Translations under genes and position numbers: made by a program | Part shown: piece after piece, positions 1-8,243 of the stretch | Numbering within the stretch: position 1 is the stretch's first letter | Layout of the letters: each line of letters opens with the position of its first letter | Assembly: GCA_965660875.1 (NCBI GenBank) | Contig: CBFIBQ010000003.1 | Location: forward strand, 124,001 to 188,000 | DNA: 64,000 nucleotides | Source of the DNA: UBA6770 sp965660875 | Lineage (GTDB): Bacteria > Bacteroidota > Bacteroidia > Flavobacteriales_G > Salibacteraceae | Direction of reading: 5' to 3' | The notes under the pieces: model-generated | Seen by the model: only the letters and a program-made list of their open reading frames with translations | Database searches by the model: none | What the model was told of the DNA's origin: nothing

Positions 1-21
1 TATTCCTGCAATCCTAGCCAT
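1..21 (-). CDS. rpsM: 30S ribosomal protein S13, N-terminal fragment cut by window edge
   Basis: Only the first seven codons lie in the window; they read MARIAGI, the usual start of bacterial S13. S13 sits in the head of the 30S subunit and contacts the P-site tRNA. The call rests on this short match plus its place directly after rpmJ, the standard order map-infA-rpmJ-rpsM. The gap to the rpmJ stop is about ten bases, so it belongs to the same transcript. Confidence 0.85.
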
Positions 22-31
22 AATCTAGTTA

Positions 32-148
32 TTATCCTTGTCTTTGTTTAAATTTTGGATTCTTTTTATTAATCACGTACAATTTTCCTTTACGGCGTAC
101 GATCTTACAATCCTCACTTCTTTTCTTTATTGATGCTCTTACTTTCAT
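32..148 (-). CDS. rpmJ: 50S ribosomal protein L36, zinc-free form
   Basis: A 38-residue protein starting MKVRASIKKRSEDCKIVRRK and ending in the conserved KQRQG. L36 is the smallest large-subunit protein. Zinc-binding forms carry a C-x2-C...C-x4-H ribbon; here only one Cys (residue 14) remains and the later ligands are replaced (VINKKNPKFKQ), so this is the Cys-less C-minus type. It lies between infA and rpsM as in most bacteria. Two consecutive TAA stops end it. Confidence 0.95.
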   Translation of the reverse strand: MKVRASIKKRSEDCKIVRRKGKLYVINKKNPKFKQRQG

Positions 149-155
149 CAGTCCC

Positions 156-374
156 TTATTTATATCTGAATGTAATTCTTCCTTTAGTCAAATCGTATGG
201 AGACATTTCTACTTTCACTTTATCCCCGGGTAGAATTTTGATATAATGCATTCTCATCTTCCCCGAAATATGCGCTGTTATAACGTGACCATTTTCAAGT
301 TCTACTCTAAACATAGCGTTAGAAAGTGCTTCAATAATGGTTCCGTCTTGTTCTATAGATGCCTGTTTGGCCAT
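156..374 (-). CDS. infA: Translation initiation factor IF-1
   Basis: A 72-residue single OB-fold protein, the normal length for IF-1. It binds the A site of the 30S subunit and helps IF-2 and IF-3 select the initiator tRNA. The family-typical stretches AMFRVELENGHVITAHISGK and KMRMHYIKILPGDKVKVEMSP are present. It starts two bases after the map stop and is followed by rpmJ, so it is part of the spc-alpha transcript. Confidence 0.97.
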   Translation of the reverse strand: MAKQASIEQDGTIIEALSNAMFRVELENGHVITAHISGKMRMHYIKILPGDKVKVEMSPYDLTKGRITFRYK

Positions 375-376
375 AC

Positions 377-1159
377 TTATTTATTTTCTAATACTTTTTC
401 AATTTCATCAAAGCTAGACAGAATATCTGCCTTGCCATTTTTTATTGCTACATCATGCTCAAAATGAGCTGATGGTTTTCCATCTTTTGTAACGATTGTC
501 CAACCGTCACTGAGTTGCTTAACTTCTTTGACTCCCATATTAATCATGGGTTCAATAGCTATAGTCATACCTTTCTTTAGTTGCTTTCCTTTACCAGCTC
601 TTCCAAAATTTGGAACTTCTGGCCCCTCATGTAAACTCTTTCCGAGACCATGACCAACTAATTCACGTACCACACCGTATCCGTGTTGCTCAGCATACTT
701 TTGAACGGTGTTTCCAATATCTCCCGTTCTATTACCTACCGTAGCAGCTTCAATACCAAGATATAAAGCCTCTTTGGTAACCTTAAGCAATGCTTTCACT
801 TCTTTTGATACTTCTCCTACTTCAAAAGTAAAAGCTGAATCTCCATAGAATTCATTCATTAAAACACCACAATCTACGGCAACGATATCCCCATCTTTTA
901 ATGGTTTATCGGTAGGCAAACCATGTACCACTGCTTCGTTTACAGAAGTGAGCAGGGTACTTGGACAACCATACAAACCTTTAAATCCAGGCACTGCACC
1001 ATTATCTCTAATAAACTCCTCTGCCACAGCATCCAACTTTTTAGTTGAGATTCCAGGCTCTATTAACTTAGCAACTTCAGCTAAAGTTTTTCCAACAAGC
1101 AAACAACTCTCACGAAGGACTTCAATTTCCTCATCAGTCTTTAAAAAGATCTGACCCAT
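377..1159 (-). CDS. map: Type I methionine aminopeptidase
   Basis: A 260-residue cytosolic metalloprotease that removes the initiator Met from nascent proteins after deformylation. All five metal ligands of the pita-bread fold are visible: Asp96 (VAVDCG), Asp107 (YGDSAFTF), His170 (VGHGLG), Glu203 (AIEPM) and Glu234 (HFEHD); His79 is the usual active-site His. It lacks the N-terminal zinc-finger extension of eukaryotic type I enzymes. It is one base from secY and two from infA, the normal Bacteroidota arrangement. Confidence 0.97.
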   Translation of the reverse strand: MGQIFLKTDEEIEVLRESCLLVGKTLAEVAKLIEPGISTKKLDAVAEEFIRDNGAVPGFKGLYGCPSTLLTSVNEAVVHGLPTDKPLKDGDIVAVDCGVLMNEFYGDSAFTFEVGEVSKEVKALLKVTKEALYLGIEAATVGNRTGDIGNTVQKYAEQHGYGVVRELVGHGLGKSLHEGPEVPNFGRAGKGKQLKKGMTIAIEPMINMGVKEVKQLSDGWTIVTKDGKPSAHFEHDVAIKNGKADILSSFDEIEKVLENK

Positions 1160-1160
1160 A

Positions 1161-2501
1161 CTATTGAGCTACTCCTCCGTATGTATTGGCCGAAGAACGG
1201 CCACTAATTCGACCAGACTTCATAAGTCCATCGTACTCTCGCATTAGCAAATAACTCTCTACTTGCTGCAACGTATCTAAAATCACCCCTACCATGATCA
1301 ACAAAGAGGTACCACCGAAAAAGTAGGCAAACCCAGTGCTCACCCCAGCAATCATTGCAAATGCAGGAAGTATCGCAACTACTGCAAGAAAAAATGATCC
1401 GGGTAATGTTATTCTTGAAATTATCGTATCTAAAAATTCAGCAGTGTCTTTACCTGGACGAATGCCTGGAACAAAACCACCGTTTTTCTTTAAATCATCT
1501 GCCATTTGATTTGGATTCACTGTTATTGCCGTATAGAAATAAGTAAAGGCAATTATCAATATAGCAAATATGAAGTTGTACCAAAATCCTGTAATATCTC
1601 CAAAGGCAGCAGCTACACCAGTCATTGCATCCGAATCTGAAAATCCAACGATTGTCATTGGAACAAACATCAATGCCTGAGCAAAGATTATTGGCATAAC
1701 ACCACTAGCATTAACTTTTAATGGCAAATACTGTCTTGCACCTCCGTACTGTCTGCTGCCAACTACATTTTTAGCAAAATTCACCGGCACTCTTCGAACA
1801 CCTTGAACAAGAAGTATAGTTGCAATTGTCACTAATAACAGGAATACAATTTCAATCAGGAAGATGACTAATCCACCACCTCCAACTCCGATTTGAGACT
1901 GAAACTCAAATGCAATTGCAGTAGGAAGATTGGCAATAATCCCAATCATAATTAACAAGGAAATTCCATTACCTAAGCCCTTATCTGTAATTTTCTCACC
2001 CAACCACATAACAAACATAGTTCCGGTTACCAATAAAACTACTGAAGAAACCCAGAATAACATAGAGTCCATTACTATTGCATTAGCAGGAACCTGAGTA
2101 GCAATGTACGAAGGAGCCTGAGCCAAACAGATTAATATGGTAAGTAATCTGGTATATTGGTTTATCTTCTTTCTTCCACTCTCGCCCTCTTTTTGCATTT
2201 TAGCAAATTGAGGAATTGCTATACCCAATAGCTGCATCACAATAGATGCAGAGATATAAGGCATAATACCTAAAGCAAATACAGAAGCTCTACTAAATGC
2301 TCCGCCTGCAAACATATTAAGAAGGGCAGCGATACCCTGAGCTTCCGAAGCACCAGCCTGAAGAGCAACAGAATCAACACCTGGTAATACCACGAATGAC
2401 CCTAGCCTGTATATCAACAAGAACCCAAGGGTATTTAGAATACGAATACGAAGTTCCTCGATTCGATAAATATTCTTGAATGTTTCAATTATTCTCTTCA
2501 T
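1161..2501 (-). CDS. secY: Sec translocon channel subunit SecY
   Basis: A 446-residue inner-membrane protein with about ten hydrophobic helices, the central channel of the SecYEG translocon. The N-terminal RIRILNTLGFLLIYRLGSFV helix, the plug region, the cytosolic loop with EGESGRKKINQYTRLL and the late PGIRPGKDTAEFLDTI segment are all family hallmarks. It lies between rplO and map in the spc section. All exported cargo encoded in this window must pass through it before type IX secretion or outer-membrane insertion. Confidence 0.98.
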   Translation of the reverse strand: MKRIIETFKNIYRIEELRIRILNTLGFLLIYRLGSFVVLPGVDSVALQAGASEAQGIAALLNMFAGGAFSRASVFALGIMPYISASIVMQLLGIAIPQFAKMQKEGESGRKKINQYTRLLTILICLAQAPSYIATQVPANAIVMDSMLFWVSSVVLLVTGTMFVMWLGEKITDKGLGNGISLLIMIGIIANLPTAIAFEFQSQIGVGGGGLVIFLIEIVFLLLVTIATILLVQGVRRVPVNFAKNVVGSRQYGGARQYLPLKVNASGVMPIIFAQALMFVPMTIVGFSDSDAMTGVAAAFGDITGFWYNFIFAILIIAFTYFYTAITVNPNQMADDLKKNGGFVPGIRPGKDTAEFLDTIISRITLPGSFFLAVVAILPAFAMIAGVSTGFAYFFGGTSLLIMVGVILDTLQQVESYLLMREYDGLMKSGRISGRSSANTYGGVAQ

Positions 2502-2524
2502 GCTAATTGTTGTTCAATACTAGT

Positions 2525-2971
2525 TTAAACCGTTTTTGCCTCACCACCTGCAGCTTCAATAGCTTTCTTTGCAGACTCTGAATAGGCATGAACCGTTACA
2601 TCAAGTTTCGCTTTTAACTCACCGTGACCCAAAACTTTTACCAAGTCTTTTTTCGCTGCCAATCCATTAGACATTAAGGTCTCGTGATTAATTTCTTTTA
2701 CCTTTTTATCATCAGCGAGCTTTTGCAATGTAGAAAGGTTTACTACTTTATATTCAACACGGTTTATGTTCGTAAACCCAAATTTAGGAACACGTCTTTG
2801 AAGCGGCATCTGACCACCTTCAAAACCGATTTTTCTTGAATATCCAGATCTAGATTTAGCACCTTTGTGACCTCTGGTAGAAGTTCCACCATGACCGCTT
2901 CCTTCACCTCTACCAATTCTTTTTGTAGATTTAGTAGCGCCTTTTGCGGGTTTAAGATTATGTAATTTCAT
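2525..2971 (-). CDS. rplO: 50S ribosomal protein L15
   Basis: A 148-residue L15 with the conserved N-terminal LKPAKGATKSTKRIGRGEGS and the Gly-rich GHGGTSTRGHKGAKSR extension that threads into the 23S rRNA. The globular C-terminal part has the typical AKLDVTVHAYSESAKKAIEA. It is an assembly protein of the large subunit, located between rpmD and secY as expected for the spc operon. Confidence 0.97.
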   Translation of the reverse strand: MKLHNLKPAKGATKSTKRIGRGEGSGHGGTSTRGHKGAKSRSGYSRKIGFEGGQMPLQRRVPKFGFTNINRVEYKVVNLSTLQKLADDKKVKEINHETLMSNGLAAKKDLVKVLGHGELKAKLDVTVHAYSESAKKAIEAAGGEAKTV

Positions 2972-2988
2972 TGCTGATTATTCAAATA

Positions 2989-3171
2989 TTATTTTACCTC
3001 CTCAGCTGTAACCATGTGACTCACCTTACTAATCATTCCCATGATTTGTGGCGTAGCCTCTAGTTCAACTGATTGATTCATTTTTCTTAGTCCTAATGCC
3101 TCAAGTGTCTTTTTCTGACGACTTGTTCTATTAATTGCAGACTTAACTTTTGTGATTTTAACTTTTGCCAT
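2989..3171 (-). CDS. rpmD: 50S ribosomal protein L30
   Basis: A 60-residue L30: KVKITKVKSAINRTSRQKKT followed by LEALGLRKMNQSVELEATPQ, the standard fold core. It is one of the small non-essential-type proteins that some bacterial lineages have lost, so its presence is worth recording. It lies between rpsE and rplO in the spc operon. Confidence 0.96.
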   Translation of the reverse strand: MAKVKITKVKSAINRTSRQKKTLEALGLRKMNQSVELEATPQIMGMISKVSHMVTAEEVK

Positions 3172-3182
3172 CTTTCTTTTGC

Positions 3183-3701
3183 TTATCCGTTAAACACTTT
3201 ATCTAAATCTACTCCCCTATGGTTTGCAACCGTATGTGCGTCTCTCAATTGAGTCAATGCAGCAACAGTAGCTTTCACCACATTAGTAGGGTTTGATGAC
3301 CCTTTTGATTTTGCCAATACATCAGTTACACCAACACTCTCCAATACTGCGCGCATTGCGCCACCCGCAATTACACCAGTACCATTTGAAGCAGGTTGCA
3401 TGTATACATAAGACCCACTAAATCGTCCAGTTTGTGCATGTGGAATTGTACCTCTGTAAATAGGAACCTTCACTAAGTTTTTCTTAGCATCATCAATCCC
3501 TTTTGCAATTGCACTTGTTACTTCGTTTGCTTTTCCAGCACCAAAACCAACAACACCATTTTCATCACCAACTACAACCAATGCAGAAAAACTAAACGTT
3601 CTACCACCTTTGGTTACCTTAGTAACTCTTCGGATATTTACAAGCCTATCTTTTAATTCGATTTCGCTTGATCGTACTCTTTTTATATTCTCGTTTGCCA
3701 T
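3183..3701 (-). CDS. rpsE: 30S ribosomal protein S5
   Basis: S5 sits near the mRNA entry channel and affects decoding accuracy. I start it at the ATG at 3701, giving 172 residues beginning MANENIKRVRSSEIELKDRL; a longer in-frame reading from 3743 would run into the end of rplR and adds a non-conserved leader. An AGGAAA stretch lies just before the chosen ATG. The double-stranded RNA-binding part (VRRVTK-like, GGRTFSFSALVVVGD) and the C-terminal domain (VGVTDVLAKSKGS) are intact. Confidence 0.96.
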   Translation of the reverse strand: MANENIKRVRSSEIELKDRLVNIRRVTKVTKGGRTFSFSALVVVGDENGVVGFGAGKANEVTSAIAKGIDDAKKNLVKVPIYRGTIPHAQTGRFSGSYVYMQPASNGTGVIAGGAMRAVLESVGVTDVLAKSKGSSNPTNVVKATVAALTQLRDAHTVANHRGVDLDKVFNG

Positions 3702-3705
3702 TTTC

Positions 3706-4059
3706 CTAGAAATTAAGTCCGGTTTCTCTTGCAGAATCAGCAAATGATTTTACTCTTCCGTGATACAAAAATCCGTTTCTATCAAACTTTACTTTTTCAA
3801 TTCCTGCTGCCTTCGCTTTTTCAGCTAACACCTTACCTAGCGCTGCAGCTCGTTCTGACTTTGTTCCTTTTGCTACTTCTTTATTATTTAAAGAACTCGC
3901 AGCCACAAGAGTCTTTCCCGATTTATCATCAATAACCTGAGCATAAAACTCTGTGTTACTTCTGAATATAGATAATCTTGGAATATCAGGTGTACCAACA
4001 ATGGTCTTCCTAATTCTTTTCTTGATTCTTTTTCTTCTTTCTAATTTAGATAATCCCAT
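3706..4059 (-). CDS. rplR: 50S ribosomal protein L18
   Basis: A 117-residue L18, a 5S rRNA-binding protein of the central protuberance. The N-terminal basic stretch (KLERRKRIKKRIRKTI), the core PRLSIFRSNTEFYAQVIDD and the C-terminal FDRNGFLYHGRVKSFADSAR are typical. It lies between rplF and rpsE with a four-base gap to the chosen rpsE start. Confidence 0.97.
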   Translation of the reverse strand: MGLSKLERRKRIKKRIRKTIVGTPDIPRLSIFRSNTEFYAQVIDDKSGKTLVAASSLNNKEVAKGTKSERAAALGKVLAEKAKAAGIEKVKFDRNGFLYHGRVKSFADSARETGLNF

Positions 4060-4067
4060 GATTCCTA

Positions 4068-4619
4068 TTATTTAGCGGCTGATTTACCAGCTTTTCTTCT
4101 AATATACTCGTCTTTGTATCTAATTCCTTTTCCTTTGTAAGGCTCTGGTTTTCTCAAAGATCTAATTTTCGAAGCAACCATACCAATAAGTTGCTTATCA
4201 TGAGATTCTAAAGAAACCGTTGGGTTTTGCCCCCTTTCACTTGTAGCCGTTACTTTTACTTCTGCTGGTAAGTTGATCAACACGTTGTGCGAAAATCCAA
4301 TTACCAACTCTAAATTCTGACCGTTAGCGGTAGCTCTAAATCCAACACCGTTTAATTCTAACTCTTTCTTGTAACCCTCAGATACACCAGTAAACATATT
4401 ATTCACTAGTGATCGATACAATCCGTGTCTTGCTTTAGATTCTTTAGAGTCATCTTTACGCTTCAATTCTACCTGCTTCTCCTGAATATCAAGAGTTACA
4501 TGGTCAGAAATTTCTTGCCAAAGTTCACCTTTAGGACCCTTAACGTGCACCATATTTCCGTCTATAGAAATACTAGTGTTTTCAGGAATTGCAATAGGCA
4601 TTTTTCCTATTCGTGACAT
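4068..4619 (-). CDS. rplF: 50S ribosomal protein L6
   Basis: A 183-residue L6 with its two repeated alpha-beta domains, located near the factor-binding site of the large subunit. It starts MSRIGKMPIAIPENTSISID and ends with the conserved KPEPYKGKGIRYKDEYIRRK motif that contacts 23S rRNA. Neighbours are rpsH upstream and rplR downstream. Confidence 0.97.
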   Translation of the reverse strand: MSRIGKMPIAIPENTSISIDGNMVHVKGPKGELWQEISDHVTLDIQEKQVELKRKDDSKESKARHGLYRSLVNNMFTGVSEGYKKELELNGVGFRATANGQNLELVIGFSHNVLINLPAEVKVTATSERGQNPTVSLESHDKQLIGMVASKIRSLRKPEPYKGKGIRYKDEYIRRKAGKSAAK

Positions 4620-4639
4620 TTCTTTTTATTTTCCTTTTA

Positions 4640-5038
4640 TTAATAAACGTGGCAAAGAACCTCTCCGCCAACTTTTAATTTTCTTGCTTCCTTATCTGTC
4701 ATAACCCCTTTAGAGGTAGAGATAATGGCAACACCTAAACCGTTTAGTACACGAGGCAACTCTTTAGAGCTAGCATACTTACGCAATCCTGGAGTAGATA
4801 CTCTCTTTAATTGCTTAATGGCAGGAGCTTTCTCTGAACCACTGTATTTCAGTGCAATCTTAATTGTACCCTGAGGCCCTTCTTCGTTGAACTTATAGTT
4901 TAATATATACCCTTTATCAAAAAGAATTTTTGTCAACTCTTTTTTTAGGTTTGAAGATGGAATCTCCACCACTTTAAGACCAGCGGAAATTGCGTTACGC
5001 AATCTTGTTAGGTAATCTGCTATTGGATCTGTATTCAT
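4640..5038 (-). CDS. rpsH: 30S ribosomal protein S8
   Basis: A 132-residue S8, a primary binder of 16S rRNA. The N-terminal DPIADYLTRLRNAISAG and C-terminal GLGVAIISTSKGVMTDKEAR are canonical. In E. coli S8 is the translational repressor of the spc operon; whether that holds here cannot be read from the sequence. It lies between rpsN and rplF. Confidence 0.97.
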   Translation of the reverse strand: MNTDPIADYLTRLRNAISAGLKVVEIPSSNLKKELTKILFDKGYILNYKFNEEGPQGTIKIALKYSGSEKAPAIKQLKRVSTPGLRKYASSKELPRVLNGLGVAIISTSKGVMTDKEARKLKVGGEVLCHVY

Positions 5039-5062
5039 TACTTTATACTTAATATGGTATTG

Positions 5063-5332
5063 TTACCAACTTGCTTTTTTAACTCCTGGAATTAAACCTT
5101 GTACTGCCATTTCTCTGAAAGTAACCCTAGAAATACCAAAATTTCTCATGTATCCTCTAGGACGACCAGTTAGCTTACATCTATTATGTAATCTTACTGA
5201 AGATGAATTCGCTGGAAGCTTTTGTAAACCTTCCCAATCTCCAGCAGCTTTCAAAGCTTCTCGTTTAGCAGCATACTTTGCAACTAATCTTTCGCGTTTA
5301 CGCTCTCTGGCTTTCATTGATTCTTTTGCCAT
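5063..5332 (-). CDS. rpsN: 30S ribosomal protein S14, zinc-independent form
   Basis: An 89-residue S14 of the long C-minus type. Short zinc-binding S14 proteins have a CxxC...CxxC ribbon; this one has a single Cys (NRCKLTGRPRGYMRNFGISR), so it needs no zinc. The C-terminal FREMAVQGLIPGVKKASW is the hallmark ending. It lies two bases from rplE and precedes rpsH, the standard order. Confidence 0.97.
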   Translation of the reverse strand: MAKESMKARERKRERLVAKYAAKREALKAAGDWEGLQKLPANSSSVRLHNRCKLTGRPRGYMRNFGISRVTFREMAVQGLIPGVKKASW

Positions 5333-5334
5333 CT

Positions 5335-5889
5335 CTACTTCTTTTTAAACGGTAATCCGAATTCTGTTAATAATGCTTTTGCTTCTTCGTCAGTCTGAGC
5401 AGTTGTAACAAACGTAATGTCCATACCATTAATTTCCTTCACCTTATCTATATCAATTTCAGGAAAAATAATTTGCTCTTTAACTCCCATGTTGTAATTA
5501 CCACGGCCGTCGAAACCTGTTGCGCTAATTCCCCTAAAGTCTCTTGTTCTTGGCAAAGCCAATGCAATCAAACGATCAAGAAATTCATACATTTTGACAC
5601 TTCTCAAAGTTACTTTAGCGCCTATTGGCATTCCTTTTCTTACTTTGAAATTTGAAATATCTTTCTTTGACTTACAAATAACCGGCTTTTGGCCTGTAAT
5701 TAGTCCCATTTCCTCAACTGCCAATTCCATTATTTTCTTGTCAGATATTGCTTTACCTAAACCTTGGTTTACGACAATCTTCTCAAGAACTGGGACTTGC
5801 ATTGGCGATTTGTAACCAAATTTTTCCATCATAGCAGAAACTATCTTACTACGATATACTTCTTGTAACCTGGGTTGAACTTGAACCAT
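5335..5889 (-). CDS. rplE: 50S ribosomal protein L5
   Basis: A 184-residue L5, a 5S rRNA-binding protein of the central protuberance that contacts P-site tRNA. The sequences PVLEKIVVNQGLGKA, GMPIGAKVTLR and PRTRDFRGI are typical. Its ATG overlaps the rplX stop by one base (TAATG), suggesting translational coupling between L24 and L5. Confidence 0.97.
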   Translation of the reverse strand: MVQVQPRLQEVYRSKIVSAMMEKFGYKSPMQVPVLEKIVVNQGLGKAISDKKIMELAVEEMGLITGQKPVICKSKKDISNFKVRKGMPIGAKVTLRSVKMYEFLDRLIALALPRTRDFRGISATGFDGRGNYNMGVKEQIIFPEIDIDKVKEINGMDITFVTTAQTDEEAKALLTEFGLPFKKK

Positions 5890-6203
5890 TACTTAATTTC
5901 CTCCCCTGTTTTTTTTAATTTCCTTACTGATTTACCATTTGAATCTTTCACTCTCATGATTCTAGAAGCTGTTCCATCTGCTCCTGTCAACATAAGGTTA
6001 GAAATATGAATGGTACCTTCTTTCTCAACGATTCCGCCTTCAGGGTTTTCCGCGCTTGGCTTCACATGCTTTTTTATCATGTTCAAACCTTCGACTGTAG
6101 CCCTCATTTTTTCTATCTGAAGACCAAGTACACGACCTGACTTGCCTTTGTATTCTCCAGCAATAACTTTAACAGTATCTCCTTTTTTAATGTGTAATTT
6201 CAT
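5889..6203 (-). CDS. rplX: 50S ribosomal protein L24
   Basis: A 104-residue L24 with an N-terminal KOW motif (KKGDTVKVIAGEYKGKSGRV), an assembly initiator of the large subunit. It shares one base with the rplE start. The C-terminal part (NLMLTGADGTASRIM) is the family-typical extension. Confidence 0.97.
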   Translation of the reverse strand: MKLHIKKGDTVKVIAGEYKGKSGRVLGLQIEKMRATVEGLNMIKKHVKPSAENPEGGIVEKEGTIHISNLMLTGADGTASRIMRVKDSNGKSVRKLKKTGEEIK

Positions 6204-6215
6204 CTCAAAATTGGA

Positions 6216-6584
6216 TTAAAGCACTTCTGGTGCAAGTGAAACAATCTTCATATACTGCTTATCTCTCAACTCGCGAGCTACTGGGCCAAAAATCCTTGTA
6301 CCTCTCATCTCTCCACCAGTATTCAACAATACACATGCATTGTTATCGAAACGTATATATGAACCGTCTTGACGACGTACTTCCTTCTTTGTGCGAACAA
6401 TAACGGCAGTAGAAACAGCACCTTTTTTGATATTCCCTGAAGGGATAGCATCTTTTACTGTGACTACGATCTTATCACCTACTGACGCATAGCGTCTTTT
6501 GGTACCGCCTAAAACTCTTATGCAAAGTACTTGCTTTGCTCCTGAGTTGTCCGCAACTTCTAACCTTGATTCTTGTTGTATCAT
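6216..6584 (-). CDS. rplN: 50S ribosomal protein L14
   Basis: A 122-residue L14, exactly the usual length. MIQQESRLEVADNSGAKQVL at the start and GTRIFGPVARELRDKQYMKI near the end are nearly invariant. L14 forms an intersubunit bridge and is the docking site of the silencing factor RsfS. It opens the classical spc operon, after rpsQ of the S10 part. Confidence 0.98.
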   Translation of the reverse strand: MIQQESRLEVADNSGAKQVLCIRVLGGTKRRYASVGDKIVVTVKDAIPSGNIKKGAVSTAVIVRTKKEVRRQDGSYIRFDNNACVLLNTGGEMRGTRIFGPVARELRDKQYMKIVSLAPEVL

Positions 6585-6605
6585 TTTCTTAAGCTTTCGA
6601 CTTAA

Positions 6606-6884
6606 TTATTTTGCTTTTTCAATAATTTCAGCAAGTCTCCATCTCTTACTTTTTGACAAAGGGCGAGTTTCCATAATTCTTACTGTATCTCCTACACCAC
6701 ATTCGTCTTTTTCGTCGTGAGCCATAAACTTATTGGACTTTTTAACGAACTTTCCGTAGATAGGGTGCTTCATTTTTCTTTCAACCATAACAGTAATAGA
6801 CTTGTTCATGGCCGCGCTGGTTACTACACCAACTCTCTCTTTTCTTAAATTCCTTTGCACAGCTTTATTATTTTGATTGCTCAA
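6606..6884 (-). CDS. rpsQ: 30S ribosomal protein S17
   Basis: A 92-residue S17, an OB-fold primary 16S rRNA binder. The core LRKERVGVVTSAAMNKSITV and KHPIYGKFVKKSNKFMAHDE are conserved. The annotated start overlaps the end of rpmC by 17 bases. The first residues (MSNQNNKAVQRN) are not conserved, so a slightly later start cannot be excluded, but no later Met precedes the core. Confidence 0.96.
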   Translation of the reverse strand: MSNQNNKAVQRNLRKERVGVVTSAAMNKSITVMVERKMKHPIYGKFVKKSNKFMAHDEKDECGVGDTVRIMETRPLSKSKRWRLAEIIEKAK

Positions 6885-7068
6885 GATTTCTTTTTGTAAT
6901 CTCAGTTTTTAACCGAGCAATAGTTCTACGCTTTTGCTTTAAAACCACCGGACTCTCTAGCTGAGAAACTTTATGGTTTAGTTTTAGCTTACCTAAAGAC
7001 TCAACTTCATCCTCTAACCGTTCAGTTAGTTCTTCTGTTTTCAATTCTCTTATTACTGACTGCTTCAT
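6868..7068 (-). CDS. rpmC: 50S ribosomal protein L29
   Basis: A 66-residue two-helix protein near the peptide exit tunnel. It starts MKQSVIRELKTEELTERLED and contains the expected KLNHKVSQLESP and RRTIARLKTEI segments. L29 sits beside L23 where trigger factor and SRP dock. It overlaps rpsQ by 17 bases at its 3' end and follows rplP. Confidence 0.95.
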   Translation of the reverse strand: MKQSVIRELKTEELTERLEDEVESLGKLKLNHKVSQLESPVVLKQKRRTIARLKTEITKRNLEQSK

Positions 7069-7080
7069 GATAACACGTTC

Positions 7081-7497
7081 TTATGAAAGGTCCTTTCGTT
7101 TTACAAATTTGCACGTAACCGGAAGCTTTTGAGCGGCAAGACGCAATGCTTCTCTAGCTACATCTTCTTTAACACCCTCAAGCTCAAATAGAACTCTACC
7201 TGGTTTTATTTTAGCTACCCAGTGATCTAGAGCTCCTTTACCTTTTCCCATTCGCACTTCTGCAGGCTTACTAGTTATTGGGGTGTCAGGAAATACACGT
7301 ATCCAAACCTGTCCTTCTCTTTTCATATAGCGAGTAACCGCAATCCTAGATGCTTCAATTTGTCTTGAAGTCAATCTACCCATTTCTAGGGTTTTGATAC
7401 CGTACGATCCGAAGGATAAAGTTGCTCCTCTTTGAGCTATACCTTTAATTCTTCCCTTCTGGACTTTTCTGTGCTTTACTTTTCTCGGCTGTAACAT
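7081..7497 (-). CDS. rplP: 50S ribosomal protein L16
   Basis: A 138-residue L16 that organises the A-site tRNA region of the large subunit. It starts MLQPRKVKHRKVQKGRIKGI and contains GQVWIRVFPDTPITSKPAEV and the MGKGKGALDHWVAKIKPGRV motif typical of the family. It lies between rpsC and rpmC. Confidence 0.98.
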   Translation of the reverse strand: MLQPRKVKHRKVQKGRIKGIAQRGATLSFGSYGIKTLEMGRLTSRQIEASRIAVTRYMKREGQVWIRVFPDTPITSKPAEVRMGKGKGALDHWVAKIKPGRVLFELEGVKEDVAREALRLAAQKLPVTCKFVKRKDLS

Positions 7498-7524
7498 CTC
7501 TTTAGTGTCTTAAACAGTCCCTAA

Positions 7525-8238
7525 TTAATTTCTTTTCCTTCTAAATCGTTGCTGTGGTTTTGCTGCAGCAGGTGATTTCTTTTTGTTCTCGATTACTGGA
7601 GATAAATCTCTTTTACCCAAAACTTCACCATTACAAATCCAAACCTTAACGCCGATTCTACCATAAGTAGTGTGTGCTTCAGATAGAGCATAATCAATGT
7701 CTGCTCTAAATGTATGCAACGGTATTCTACCTTCCTTGTAGTGCTCAGCTCTAGCCATTTCAGCTCCGTTCAACCTACCAGCTATAGAAACCTTTATACC
7801 TTCAGCACCCATTCTCATGGTACTAGCAATAGACATCTTGGCAGCTCTACGGAAAGAAATACGCCCTTCAATTTGACGAGCTATACTATCCGCTACTAAA
7901 CGAGCGTCTAATTCAGGTCTCTTTATTTCAAAAATGTTTATCTGAACATCTTTTTTAGTAATCTTCTTTAATTCCTCTTTAAGCTTATCAACCTCAGAAC
8001 CACCTTTCCCGATGATAATACCTGGGCGAGCAGTTTTAATGGTAACAGTTATCAACTTAAGCGTACGCTCAATGATGATGTTCGAAACACTTGCTTTTCT
8101 TAAACGAGCATTCAAGTAACGACGAATGTTGTAATCCTCTACAATTTTATCTTCGTACTTTCTGCCTCCGTACCAATTAGAATCCCATCCTCTGATGAAG
8201 CCTAATCTATTCGCAATTGGATTTGTTTTTTGTCCCAT
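7525..8238 (-). CDS. rpsC: 30S ribosomal protein S3
   Basis: A 237-residue S3 at the mRNA entry tunnel. The KH domain with the GKGG loop (residues 77-80) and the C-terminal domain (GRLNGAEMARAEHYKEGRIP) are intact. The end is a short basic Ala/Pro/Lys tail (KKSPAAAKPQQRFRRKRN), which varies between species. It is six bases from rplV. Confidence 0.97.
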   Translation of the reverse strand: MGQKTNPIANRLGFIRGWDSNWYGGRKYEDKIVEDYNIRRYLNARLRKASVSNIIIERTLKLITVTIKTARPGIIIGKGGSEVDKLKEELKKITKKDVQINIFEIKRPELDARLVADSIARQIEGRISFRRAAKMSIASTMRMGAEGIKVSIAGRLNGAEMARAEHYKEGRIPLHTFRADIDYALSEAHTTYGRIGVKVWICNGEVLGKRDLSPVIENKKKSPAAAKPQQRFRRKRN

Positions 8239-8243
8239 TGTTA

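Noticed and set aside
3702..3743. N-terminal extension of rpsE
   Set aside because: It overlaps the end of rplR and encodes residues not found in S5; the ATG at 3701 gives the conserved start.
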